Shown here piece by piece: positions 1 through 11,081 of a DNA stretch of 64,000 nt (positions are counted from its first letter, which is position 1; each line of letters opens with the position of its first letter). The stretch lies in assembly GCA_964017065.1 (NCBI GenBank), contig OZ024786.1:8499047-8563046 (forward strand), in the 5' to 3' direction. The notes below the pieces were generated by a model, which saw only the letters and a list, made by a program, of their open reading frames with translations, searched no databases and had not been told where the DNA came from. This stretch comes from Haliclona indistincta. Lineage: Eukaryota > Porifera > Demospongiae > Haplosclerida > Chalinidae. The translations under genes were made by a program, and so were the position numbers.

Positions 1-39
1 GAGACTGAGATGCTGAGGGAGTCTGACAACTCATATTTG

Positions 40-600
40 CTGATTGTGAGTTCCTGTTGTACTCTCTTCTCCTCTCCAGCTCAGCCTGTCACTTCTCCTC
101 ATACTACGCTGCAAGACAAGTGTTCTGTGTATGATCTAGCACCAGATACTGCTGGGCTTTCCACCAATCTGTACAGCAAGTCCTATTTGAGTTGTGTCAG
201 TAAAATCATTTCTCTTGTGTCTCTGAAACACAAATTCTTTCCGACGGATTTAATCTGCCACTGTTTCTAATGTTTTGTGAAATGGCGGAAGTCTTGGACA
301 CCTACTGTTCTATCTTGTGGCTCCAGTCTACTTTTGAGAGCTGCCACGGCATTTTTCCAGCTCCTTTTCTCTTCTGGTATGAGTAAGTTCTATTCTTGAA
401 GAGTTCTGCCTCTAACTAATTGCATCAACAGTTTTTCATTTCTCCGCACTTTCCACACACCAGCTCGTTCTATAGTGGGTAGCAAATCATCTAGGAGCTC
501 ATCTTGAGTAAACAATTCCACTAGGGGAGCTTTCCCACGCCGACAACATCGGCAGGGACTAGATGTTCTTTGTCTGATGACATGTCGACCTGAGAGATGT
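40..600 (-). pseudogene. decayed gag-like fragment of a Ty3/gypsy-type retrotransposon
   Basis: Read on the minus strand from about 600 down, the conceptual peptide has LVELFTQDELLDDLLPTIER, then RGRTLQE, then WKNAVAALKSRLEPQ with QDFRH, and finally ESPAVSGARSY followed by EEKR. In that order these resemble the central part of metazoan Gypsy-like Gag proteins, which assemble the particle and bind element RNA. The pieces lie in different frames with intervening stops (for example near 388 and 275), so this is a fossil. No LTR, protease or reverse transcriptase is visible nearby. The family call rests on remembered motif similarity only. Confidence 0.5.
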
Positions 601-897
601 AACTGTGCATCTAGAGCATTGGGAACAAAACAGGAGAACAAGAAGGGGAGAAAATAATCAGAGGGAGGAGGATGCACAGGGTCTTGTGGATCCTTTCTAG
701 GTGGAGGCAGCTCTAGCCAGCTGTTAGTTGAGCCCCTCGATTAGATGATCCTTCTCGGTGAGGGCAGAGTCTAGTTTCTGCACACGGTCACACATCTGCT
801 TCTGCAGTTGCTTGAACCGGTGTTTCTCCTCCAGTTCTTCCTAGTGAGCTTTTACTGTATCGTGTAGTTGACACTGAAGTTATCTTTCTCGAGTTGT

Positions 898-1565
898 TCA
901 CATAGCTCTGAGTTCAGAAGTAACGTCGGCAGACTGCATGTCTTGACCGTCGTCTGTGTACACCTCAGCTAAGACACTTGTTTGATCTACCAAGTAGAGC
1001 TTGAGGCCCAGCGTGACTCTATTCTTCTCCTGAATGACGACTTGAACTAGCCCTGGTTCACGGTTTGTGAAGTTATGTATTCTATCCATGTCATTCTGAC
1101 TAATTAATCCATTCTTAAGCCAAATGTTTTTCACCATGTGCTTGGTTATTCTCAAAAAAAGGTTGTGCATTGGATCAATGACTGTAAATCTTACACAATT
1201 AAATTAGGGAAGCAGACTAACTTTAGTGTATCTACTGCCAGTAAACTTTTCAATATCTTCACGAGCACTCTTCGAGTCAGCCATAGACCATTTTATTCCA
1301 TCAGATTTGTGCTCAAACTATAACCTTGGCTCTGAAACCAGAATAATCCATCTTTTTATGTTCTGCTTACGTTTAGAGAAAATTGTTTGCACAGTGAGCA
1401 ACCATGATGTGAACTGTGACTTAGAAATCCGCATAGTTTGTGTGCTGCTGGCAAGTCACAAGCTACACCGAGTAATGCAGCTTTCACCACCTTAGAGTGT
1501 ACAGATGGCGTAGATGGTTTAGATAGTGTTGATATTTGTGTGCATTGGTCAAGTAAGACTTGCAA
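898..1565 (-). pseudogene. decayed TNP2/EnSpm-like transposase fragment
   Basis: Two minus-strand frames resemble the transposase found in TNP2/EnSpm-like DNA transposons. The upstream piece (1565-1356) contains KAALLGVACDLPAAHKLCGF followed by SHHGCSLCK, which matches the family pattern of a D-L-P-A stretch followed by a C-x2-C pair. The downstream piece (1170-898) begins MHNLFLRITKHMVKNIWL, the conserved helix that follows in these proteins. The stretch between them (1330-1226) stays open in a third frame. Frameshifts and stops mean it cannot make an intact enzyme. Terminal repeats of the parent element were not identified. Confidence 0.6.
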
Positions 1566-2151
1566 CTAAAGTATTGGTTGCAACAAGCCGTGATTACAAC
1601 TGCTGGTAAATTTATACAAACTTTACATTCAAGGTGAGCTGTGACTTTATTCTTGAGGGTCGTGTGCTCATGAATGTTGGCATGTCAACTTTCTTGTCCT
1701 TGATCTGTAGGTAGAACCAATTATTGAACATTTCCGATAATCATAATCTGTTGTTTAAAATAATGGAGTGTGTGATTGGTGCGTGTATTAAGTGGTCAAT
1801 CAGCATTTCAATAATTATGTCAAAATGAAATATTGGGTATTGGGAAATATTACATTATTAATTTCTTTGTTTAAAAATGAATTTTTATAACTACCAGTAT
1901 AACAACTCTTCATTCTTTTGTGAATCTTTATATCAACAAGACAAAACCTTGCTCTGATAAAACTTCATTTTGTCTTAGTTGAGTAAACATCGTAAAATGT
2001 TAAAGCAAACTGTTCAATTTTACAAAATTTGTGAAATGAATTGCACTTTCATCTAGCAGCCTTTTACCCACATTATTTTTGCCTTTTACATGATGATGCA
2101 TGCAGAAACCAAAGTGGTTTTGGCCATTTCAAACCGTATTAATCCTATCAT

Positions 2152-2710
2152 GGGCTTATCGAGCCGTGAACCGGCGAGAGGGCATGCAACTGATGTAGAC
2201 AGCATAGTGCTGAGTGTTACTACAAATAGAATTTATAACTATTACTAAGTTAGTGTTTCCGGTTGGTCACGTGTACTAGCATAATATGATTGCGCACGAA
2301 TACATTCTGTACTGACGATGTCGCCATCGATACTGCACAGTGCGCATGAAGCAAAGGTGAAGATGGACCTAGAGAATGGTTATAGAGAATAGCTCAGCTG
2401 TCTCAAGCTTCTGTACTTCTTGTGCTAAGCTGTGGCAGCCACAGTTGTACTCATAGGTGTTTTAGATGTAATAGATCCATATAAACTTCTAGTATGCTTA
2501 TCCATTGGCACTGACTCACTACCTGCCACTCCTGGCGCCCTTCGGTAACCAGAAGTAAGTCAGCACATGCTTGCACACTTTGCGAACTGCCGTTTATGTT
2601 AAGTTTACGTGATTATACGGATAACTATTTATAGTAATACTCAGCACTATGCCGTCTACACTATGGTATTAGGGTTGCATGCCCTCTTGCTGCTAAGGTT
2701 CGATGAGCCC
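2152..2710. mobile_element. foldback / MITE-like inverted repeat element
   Basis: The left arm (about 2152-2240) and right arm (about 2622-2710) are inverted copies sharing GAGGGCATGCAAC and GCATAGTGCTGAGT, with ends near GGGCTTATCGA and TCGATGAGCCC. The arms differ by small indels, so the insertion is old. The central 380 bases hold no recognisable gene. No target duplication could be fixed. Confidence 0.5.
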
Positions 2711-4239
2711 TTGGTTCTATTATTATTTTGACCAAAAATTTCAGACAATTTTGAAATAAACATGTACATGCTGGATGATCAAAAAAGATTAGTATTATTT
2801 GTTCATAAGCATGATTCTGCTATGTCCTGTCACTGATGACCATGATGAATGGTGATTAGGGTTCGAGTGTTCATAGCTTTGGATATACACAAGTGTTTAC
2901 ATTGGCTGTGTCTGAGGATATACTTTTGTGGCTGAAGATACACGAGTGTTTCTTTCGATCTGGAGAACGATGGTGATTAACATACTTCAGGTTACTAACA
3001 TACTTCGGTTTATACGAACACAGCAATTTGTTTTAGGGATGGTCACTAAGATGGTTCCTCTACAAACACATGATATCTGGCAGTGCATGACCAGTTCCAC
3101 ACGAGGGACACGGTTTTGTCATTCCGTCCTCTCTGTACCACTTGTCGGTTACGTGTACCTTTCTGAAGCGCACATCATATGCGAAACAAAAATTCATCAT
3201 GGCCATAAAGCTTCTAAATACGTCTTGAAGTCTCTCTAGGAGCCTGCACAGCTACAAAAATGCATGCAATGAGGATAGTTATAATTGACTTAATTACCAG
3301 TTGTCTCTCTGCTAGTACTTATAGTGTAGTGGTCTAAGGCCATACCCAAAGTGGAATCTTTTAATGCTTGCCTTTTCGCCTCATTTGCAGCTCTCCTAAC
3401 ATAATGGCTCTTCCTGTATCAGACACACGTAGAAACATCATTGCATCACAAAAGTATATCCAAGCAACTATAAAGTTGTAGTAAGCACAATTCCTTATGT
3501 GCTGTAGAGAGGTTATGCATGGGAGACAAACAACTTGTGCTTGCGCAGACTCATCACACTCACTCACGCTCGTTATTAATAATGTGACATACTGTAAATT
3601 AAATGTTTTTATTGGGAAACTACGCCAACTTCTTTCGAGTAACATAAACTCCAAGACTGAGCTATTTTATGGTGCACATGCAAACTCAAACGCTTTGTGC
3701 ACCCACACACAGGGTAAAGAGGAATGTGGTGATAATGTGTTCAATTTCATAGCTAGATCTAACCTTGAAGTCATCAATAACCTTGAGTACTTTCTCACAA
3801 CATGGCCACACAACTTGTGTTTTGTCTTTAGTAATTGGAAGCACAACTCTACAAAGTAAACAAGAATGCATGCATAATATTCTGTTGCAACATGTGTGTA
3901 CAGCTCATTCTTCTTCCTCCACATTACTCTATGCTTCGTACTATAAAGATATTTAAATACATGTACATTAAAACAAAAAGGTTATTATAGCTGACAGAGT
4001 TTCTGCACAGTCCGTAATGACCAATCCCAGTCACCAGTGTAAGCGAGCCATGTAACCCTACAGAGTGTGGTATAATTATAATTCTATAGTAATGTTCACA
4101 AGTTGTAAACCTTTTTCAATTTTGTAAAAGCCATGCTGCATAAAAACAGTAATAATTATTACATGCAGTAGTTCCAGTCTAAACATTCCAATTTACCACA
4201 TTTCACCTACATGAAATGTTTTTGCTCATAAATATCTGA
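2711..4239. other. no gene recognised
   Basis: Only short open frames on both strands with no recognisable domain, splice pattern or codon signal. It probably includes decayed flanks of the Mutator-like element that follows, but I cannot support individual boundaries. Confidence 0.4.
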
Positions 4240-4813
4240 AGCCTTCGATAATGATGTCGCTCTCCATCGCACATGAAGACCGGTCTCAATTTTGGTAGCA
4301 AACTTGCTGCTTTGTAATACTTTCTTGTGCTCTGCAACAGCACACATGCACTGAGCAGTACTTGTTTCGTTCTCCAAGAATCAGCACCTGTTTTGTTTTC
4401 AGGCCGAATATCACAATAACTCCACTTTTTGCATTATAAGAATGATTATGTGAAAGCTTCGACCAACCGCCATCAGCAACCACACTGACATATGGCACAC
4501 CCTGGTGGTATTTGTTGCTGGAAATCGCTAGTTCTCTCTCCTTCTGACCAACTGCTGCCATTGATTAAACCTACTGTTCTTTCATTCTCTCTCCGTAAAA
4601 CTGCTTGGTGCTTCGGAACAGCTGTATACGCATTCCAGAAACACCCATTGTTGTGAGCACCTTTTCAAGACGAGCATTCCCGCCTCCTGTGGACATTTGC
4701 CCAAGAACAGCTGCTATGTTTATATGCCACTTCTTGGCACCTGTGGAAGTAGTGGTGTATGTTGAGGAGTTAAGTTGAGGTGTATGTTGAGGTGTATGTT
4801 GAGGACTTTGCAC
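4240..4813 (-). pseudogene. Mutator-like (MULE) transposase fragment with in-frame stops
   Basis: One minus-strand frame gives NIAAVLGQMSTGGGNARLEK, then two in-frame stops near 4565-4573, then KERELAISSNKYHQGVPYVS followed by VVADGGWSKLSHNHSYNAKS and RNKYCSV. A further stop lies near 4286, before AMESDIIIEGF. This succession is characteristic of the Mutator-like transposase domain widespread in invertebrate genomes, where a D-G-x-W-S-K segment sits in the catalytic core. Because the halves share a frame, the stops look like simple decay. It shows that MULE-type enzymes exist or existed in this genome, which matters for the long-TIR element at 17972-21344. Confidence 0.75.
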
Positions 4814-5078
4814 TGTGTGAAGTAATATGTTCTATTGACTTTGATAGTTCCGTCATGTTCATTATGCGACTACCAGTGATAGTAGGAGCGTGCTCATTTT
4901 ACTCGACAGGATTCCATCTTCTTGATATTGCTGTTGCTGCCCTGTCTTTCTTCAAAGTACTTTAATAGCTTGCTCAGTCTGAGTTTGGTTGATATTTTGC
5001 CTTGCGCTTGCTATCAGGCACAGCAGCAGTCAAAGTGGATGCCTATACATGTTTATTATAATGCAGTCTTTAAGTAAT

Positions 5079-5261
5079 ATTTAGACCACAGTAGGCGGTG
5101 CATTACGCGATATAATGCACGAGGGTGGGGTCAATAACGGTCGAGAACGCGTTGATAATGCACGAGCCGAAGGCGAGTGCATTATCACGCGTTCGAGACC
5201 GTTATTGAGCACGCCCGAGTGCTTTATATCGCGTAATGCACCGCCTAGTGTGGTCTAAACG
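5079..5261. mobile_element. palindromic MITE
   Basis: An almost perfect hairpin. TTTAGACCACAGTAGGCGG at the left end is inverted as CCGCCTAGTGTGGTCTAAA at the right, and the arms continue through GTGCATTACGCGATATAATG and AATAACGGTCGAGAACGCG. The loop is only a few bases around 5170. No coding capacity; a short foldback DNA transposon. Confidence 0.65.
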
Positions 5262-5525
5262 TTTTAGACCATACCAGGTGACTTTCCGACCGAGTGCTTG
5301 CTATTTTGTTCAAGTGCGCGTTATAAAAGTGTGCATTAAGAACTTAATCCACGAGGTGCATTAATAAAAGTGTGCATTAAGAACTTAATCCACGAGGTGC
5401 ATTAATAAAAGTGTGCATTAAGAACTTAATCCACGAGGTGCATTAATAAAAGTGTGCATTAAGCTATTTAATGCACACTTTTTGAGCGATCTGATTGGTC
5501 GAAAGTCACGTGGTATGGTCTAAAC
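5262..5525. mobile_element. MITE carrying a 41-bp internal tandem repeat
   Basis: The left end near TTAGACCATACCAGGTGACT and the inverted right end AGTCACGTGGTATGGTCTAA (to 5525) define a second short inverted-repeat element abutting the palindrome at 5079-5261. Inside, a 41-bp unit containing GTGCATTAAGAACTTAATCC is repeated about 3.3 times between 5323 and 5466. The shared TTTAGACCA terminus suggests the two elements are related or form a composite. Confidence 0.55.
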
Positions 5526-5914
5526 ACATTTTCACAATAGTAATTCAGTTGTACACTCAACTGAGATGTCAGACGTTTGCTGGGTTGAGGTTCGCTCTGA
5601 AAATAACGGGTTTGTTGCTCAAAAAGCTTGGAAATTATCGTCAGCTTGCTGCATTGAAGTACCCATTGTAACGAGCGACTGGAACATGCAGAGCTTCACA
5701 CCTGGTGTTCATAATACGTGCGGTTTGCGCAGGCGAACAGCTTGTGCATGGTTGTGGTAAAACACAACTATGAATAATATGCGTTAACGACCATACCCAC
5801 CACCTTATGATATTGAAGCAGGGTCCAATTGACAGACAAACTCATCGAAACCTTTTAATAGGATGGAAGATACCTCTTCGGCGCGACAAAGTGGGCAGAC
5901 CAGGTCAGTGTCGG

Positions 5915-6224
5915 CATAAGCGGCTGCAGGCCCGGGCATGTTCGGGCTATGCCCGGGCTGGCTTGGCTAGCTGAAATATTAATGTGCGAGCGCAACGTAT
6001 ATAACGTGCATTTTTCAAGGATAAATAGGCTTGTAGTAACGAGACTTATCTTCGAACCTGTGAGACCAAGTAGATGAGCTCGTTTTTCGCTTCGCAGAAT
6101 GTCACGAGAGCTAAAATAATGAAACCACACCCTATATGAATATCATTAACGCAAAATTTTTGCGGCGCGCAAGCGCGCCGCTAAAACAAGCCCGGGCTAC
6201 TTCAAATTCCTGCAGCCGCCTATG
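5915..6224. mobile_element. hAT-like MITE, copy 1, with 8-bp target duplication
   Basis: The element starts CATAAGCGGCTGCAGGCCCG and ends with the inverse, CTGCAGCCGCCTATG. It is flanked by an exact 8-bp direct repeat AGTGTCGG (5907-5914 and 6225-6232), the target-site size typical of hAT-type transposons. The body is about 75-80% alike to a second copy at 10043-10330 by eye. The minus-strand 91-aa ORF here is a by-product of the repeat, since a diverged version recurs in copy 2. Confidence 0.8.
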
Positions 6225-6232
6225 AGTGTCGG

Positions 6233-9200
6233 TCGTCTGCAGGAAACAGGTTTGGCATCCGATTAACTGATAGCAACACATTGTCTTTCCTACTGGTAGT
6301 GCCTTGCATATCTTGCAATCAAACAGTTGGAACAGCTGGTTATTACAAGAGGATATTTAGGGAAAGCGGTTTGTATGTTACACCCTAGATGTTGGATAAT
6401 TTTATCCCTGTGGATTGTGTGAGCACGAATCTGGCTCAACAAATCTGAAATCTTGTCCTTCATCTGTAATAATATTTAAGAACTAACATAATCTCTGCAG
6501 TAATATTTCATATAATATATATCATTGGCTTACCGTGTCCATGATGTTTTCAATCCTATCAGTCCTATCTCATCATCTGCATCATCGTCCACAGCAATTG
6601 AGGCCCTCCTCTTGCGAAAACTTAGACACTTTCTTTGCATTCACTTCACTAGTTGACTGTATTCACTTTGCCTTGTCAAGTAAAACCTATGGCTGGTGTC
6701 TTCTAGTAGTCTATATCTGGAAAGAAAACATCAGTGTTGATCAATTGGTAACTGTATATGACCTTTGCCTTCTTGAGAGACAGGAATCAATTTAGAATCA
6801 AGGATCATCGAATCTTCTGTTCTGTAGACATACGCTTTCCAGCTTCCATCACAAGTGAAGCAAACTCAACGGAACTATCAGGGATCTTTGCGTACACATT
6901 TTCTTATGTAAATTCTACTTGGAAGTTAGTTTCATTATGAACGAGTAACTCTTCAGGCACTGCTCAGCAAGAGGTACTGCTTGTGGTTTTCTGCTGACTG
7001 GTGTGTTAGATGCGAATGGTAAGCGCCCCTGGTATTGGGAAGGACCATCCTGCACTAGACATAATTGGGTTTGTGAACTACTTGGCAAGCTTGATTGATC
7101 ATGAGAGCTGCCCAACTTCTTCAGTAATGTCCTCGTATTTTAGGTTCAAAGTTAGGTACCCTCGAATGATTTCCACTTGGGTTTGAGTAACAGTCCACAA
7201 AGTGCAAGTGTGGTTCTTCTTACTTTCAGACTAGGCATTGAGAATGTCCCATGTGTAAAAGGTAAGTAAGTGGCCATAATTATTGCTTGAATTGTGCTCA
7301 CCTTACACTTGGTAACTGTTGCATGCTAAACTAGATCAACACAGAAAACCGTTTTTGTGCAATGATTGCAATAACTACATCAATATGCAAAAATGCTTTG
7401 CTAGTACAGGAATAATCATAGCAGTAGGAAAGTAATGAAACTTGTGCTGTACACAAGGGAAAATCAACAAAAATAATGGTAACAAAAGTGGTGAAATAGG
7501 TGAATACAGCATGGTCATATTCATAATTTTTTTATGAGCCGCTGAGACACCTGCCATACGAATTCGCCGGCCTCACACTTATCGATAGCTAAAGCGTGCT
7601 AAAATCAACATAATTATGAACATCTAGAGTATCTTCATTCAAAAGACCTCGGCCGTTTTGACAGCTAATGATTGGGTAGAAACGGCAATAACGAGGACAA
7701 CAGAGGTAGCTTTTCTGTACATCATGGCGTGGTGAGCTTTTAACAAGATGAACTTAAGGGGATATGGAGATTATTCTGTTTTAAGCTCCACAATGCACCA
7801 TGGTAAGAACTTATTCGAATCTAGTGTCTCGTATATTGCAGCATCCCCGTAACTTTTACGGAATAGACGATCGGCGGAAGCAGCTGGTGGCTCAGAAGAT
7901 ATTTTGAGCTCCTTCCCAGTTGAGCAGACTCATCTGACAGTGTTCACCAAAAATGGCATGGTAACATAATACAGATCGGCTTGGTATACATGTATAGCAA
8001 TGGAAACCTCAAGAAAATGAGCGATAATTTCAATAGCTGAGCTGTTGAGCAAGTCTTCATCTTTAATAGCACAGAGAGATTTACTACGTTTTTTGCTCAG
8101 TAGAATCTCAAATTCGATTGTATTTTCAACACACAGGAGCCAGAAGATATCCTGAAAAAGAGAAAAGATTACACATAACTATAGACATGTGAGATCAGGA
8201 GCGCATAAAAGGAAGGAGCGTTCAACTCCAATGCACGCAATGGAAATATCCAAACTTAAAGTCTGCGTGCAGCACACTTGAGGTTACTGTCTTCTGTCTG
8301 TTTGCTGCGAGCTATTGGTTGTCTTGTAGGCAGTAAAGGTAAGGCAGATAGATTTGCTGGCGATCTGAACACCATGCACGTCAAAAGCTACCGACTGGTG
8401 AACCAAAAACTACCATATTGTGCACGTAAAGTGCACGGCGTCGCACTTTACGTTTGGATAAATCGCAGCTAAGCACTTTATGCGCTCCTGGTGAGATGAA
8501 TGCACTCGCAATATAATTATTTAGCTTACAGGTATAACTGAAGATGCATATACACCCTCGGGAAGAGTTCGTAGCTGAGAATATGAAACGTTCAACAGAC
8601 CACTCATCATCATTTGAGCGATGTATCTCACTTGAGGTCCAAGTGTAAGTAGGCGTTGATAGCTGATTGTTATTCAGCAATGCTGTCATCAGTAATCAGT
8701 TGCCAATACCTACTTACACTGTTGACCTCAAATGAGATATTCATCACCCAACTGAAGACGTACCGTATAGCACCTACAATACATGTATTAGCATTCAAAA
8801 GCCGATATTTCATCTGGTGGTGAATTTTTTACGTCTAAAGACACTTAGATCTGCCCTCTGGCGTTGCCCCATCCTCACAATAGTTATAAGATTGCTCAAA
8901 ATTGTCACTAAAGTTACAAAATTAATCTTGAAAAGGTAAAAATCGAGTTTCATTTTCTTCTTTCTTCAACACGCCTAGCGCTTTTACAAGAGCAGTGCCT
9001 AGACCAAAACACCCAAGAACTGTCATGAAATTCTCCTGGCAGGTGACTTTTGAACTTTGTTTTTAGCGAAACGGCGATATAAATTCAGCAATTGCGCAAT
9101 ATGCAAGTGACCAAGCAGTGGCTAGCGCACGTGACCCAGCGCTACATGGCTAGAGTATCGCTGTATGGATCACGGAGAAAACATATTGGAGTCGGGAGTC

Positions 9201-10042
9201 TTCGAAGAACAGCGAGCTAGTTTAGTATTACCATTCTGCGCTTGCCAGATAATTATAACCGCCGCATAGGTCTACAGTAGTCAGTTTCTGTAACGATAAA
9301 ATAGGCACCGATAAAGTGTTATTTGCAAATGTGCACTGTCATCGGACCCTTCTCGTTCGACACAGGAATGAGCTTAATTGGTGTCTAATAGGATCAAGTC
9401 ATCCGGTGGGATCGAAACTTTGTTCCCGACAGCAAATAAATACCGAATAGTGAAAATAGAACTTTGTGGAAGTTTGACGTAGATGTTTTCGTCTGTAGAC
9501 TCGACAAAAAAGCTTTTTTGATGTCCCGTCGAGTCCCAGTCTCACTAGAGGTAGACATCTCTTGAAGTGAGTTTCGTAGTTACACAAAGGTGGCTGATGC
9601 TGGTCTTTCTTAGTCACTGCATCTCGTTGAAAATTAACGGTGACGCCGTTGCTGGTTATCGTCGTGGTGCTGCAGCCCAAGATCGAGGTAAAGAAATACC
9701 AATTGGATGAAACTGGTTGTGTAAACTCGTGGGCTGTCGATTCCTGGTCGCCGCAGACTCTGTATCGTTGTCCGAATCTCTGCTCAGATTGAACTGCCCG
9801 TCCACTTTGGGGAATTCTACGTTTTTGTAACTTCCTCTTCTAAAAATGTATTGGATTTCAACTGAAGAGAGAACAGACAGTGTTCGAAGTAATTGCTGAG
9901 ACTAGCTGTTTATCAGCTCACCTTGATTATGTGTGACAGCACTCGATTGTGACATCCTTCATTTCAGCAGCAATGACTGCTCCTCCCTGATCATTTCCAC
10001 GCAACCAATACTCCAGTCAGCCATCCCTGCAGCTGTGTAACC
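6233..10042. other. no supported gene; scattered short open frames
   Basis: No ORF longer than about 100 codons and no recognised domain. Minus-strand 7190-6750 contains several adjacent open pieces (for example TQVEIIRGYLTLNLKYEDIT near 7180-7120) that look coding-like but are broken by stops; I do not recognise the family. A hairpin with arms of about 55 bases lies at 8619-8747, probably another MITE. Confidence 0.4.
8619..8747. repeat. small inverted repeat (hairpin)
   Basis: ATCTCACTTGAGGTCCAAG with AGTGTAAGTAGGCGTTG on the left is inverted on the right as CAATACCTACTTACACT and GACCTCAAATGAGAT. The inner arms (CTGATTGTTATTCAGCAATG) are partly self-complementary. Probably a degenerate MITE. 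Confidence 0.45.
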
Positions 10043-10330
10043 CATAAGCGGCTGTAGGCCCGGGCTGGCTTGGCTAATTGAAATGTTGATGCGCGTGCGC
10101 AACGTATATAACATGCCGTGTTCAAGGCTAAACTGGCTTGTAGTAACGAGACTTATCTTCGAAACAGTGAGAACAAGGTAGATGCGCTCGTTTTTCGCTT
10201 CGGAGAATCTCACAAGTGTCAAATATTGATACCACACCCCCTATGAATGTCATTAAAGCAAAAAATTCCCCCACACAAGCGCACCGGTGCTATGAGCCCG
10301 GACAACTTCATATTCCTGCAGCCGCCTATG
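10043..10330. mobile_element. hAT-like MITE, copy 2
   Basis: Same ends as copy 1 (CATAAGCGGCTGTAGGCCCG and CCTGCAGCCGCCTATG) and the same internal landmarks, such as TTGTAGTAACGAGACTTATC. The flanks are GTGTAACC (10035-10042) and GCGTAACC (10331-10338), an 8-bp duplication with one mismatch. Confidence 0.75.
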
Positions 10331-10559
10331 GCGTAACCTGACCGACTATCAAGACAGACCTAGCGGACAACCAGATATACAGTAAAAGCGAAGGTGCAGA
10401 ACAAAAACGATGAACAGAAGACAAAACAAGTTAAACGACCAATAGAGGACCAAGCGCGATATATGACCGACCGGGCTGTTAGGAAACGTACACATGTCTG
10501 CCATCTAAGACTCAGCCATTTGAGACAAAGTCAACACCAGATTCACACATTGCCGCAAT

Positions 10560-10990
10560 TTTGGCCGAGCGCTGGAGCAGCTACCGGCGACTGAAGTAGC
10601 TAGGCCCGGGGTTGCACGTGAGCTGAAGCAACTGCCGGCAGCGGCTGCTGAAGCCTTAGTTGTAGTACTATGGGAGCTGGAGCAGCTGCCATCGGCTGCT
10701 GAGGGAGGTGTAGTACCTGAGCTGGAACAGCTGCCAGCGGCTGAGGGAGCTGGGCCCAGGGTTGTACGGGATCAGGAGCTGCCACTGGCTGAGGAAGCTA
10801 GGCTCGGGGTTGTACAGGATCTGGAGCAGTTGCCGCCTGCGGCTGAGAGAGTTGTAGTGCTGGAGCAGCTGCTGGCGGCAGAGGGAGCTGGGCCCTGGTT
10901 TGTACGGGAGCTGGAGCAGCTTCCGATTGATGGAGTACGGGAGCTACCGGCTGCTGGTGAGGCACTGCTGGTGCGCGTGCAACCACGGAA
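10560..10990. repeat. GC-rich imperfect minisatellite with one long open frame
   Basis: An imperfect unit of about 50-60 bp built on GAGCTGGAGCAGCTGCCGGC recurs roughly seven times. The plus frame stays open through the array and past it to a stop near 11081, with repeating E-L-E-Q-L-P-A-A-E-G-A-G-P blocks. The reverse strand is also open (P-A-P-A-P-rich). No ATG-initiated gene with recognisable domains is attached, so I treat it as a repeat and not a gene; an exon of a repetitive protein cannot be excluded. Confidence 0.5.
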
Positions 10991-11081
10991 GAGGATGACA
11001 AATTTGGTACTGACTGTGTCTGTCAACGTAAAAGATGTACAGCTAAGCGTCATGCATGCCACAACTTGCATACTCAGCTGA

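Noticed and set aside
3361..3924. Minus-strand ORFs as the C-terminal part of the Mutator-like transposase
   Set aside because: I could not match them to the family beyond the AMESDIIIEGF segment; they may be chance frames.
5855..6130. 91-aa minus ORF conserved at 9959-10237 as a small gene family
   Set aside because: Similarity is explained by two copies of the same MITE with target duplications at their ends.
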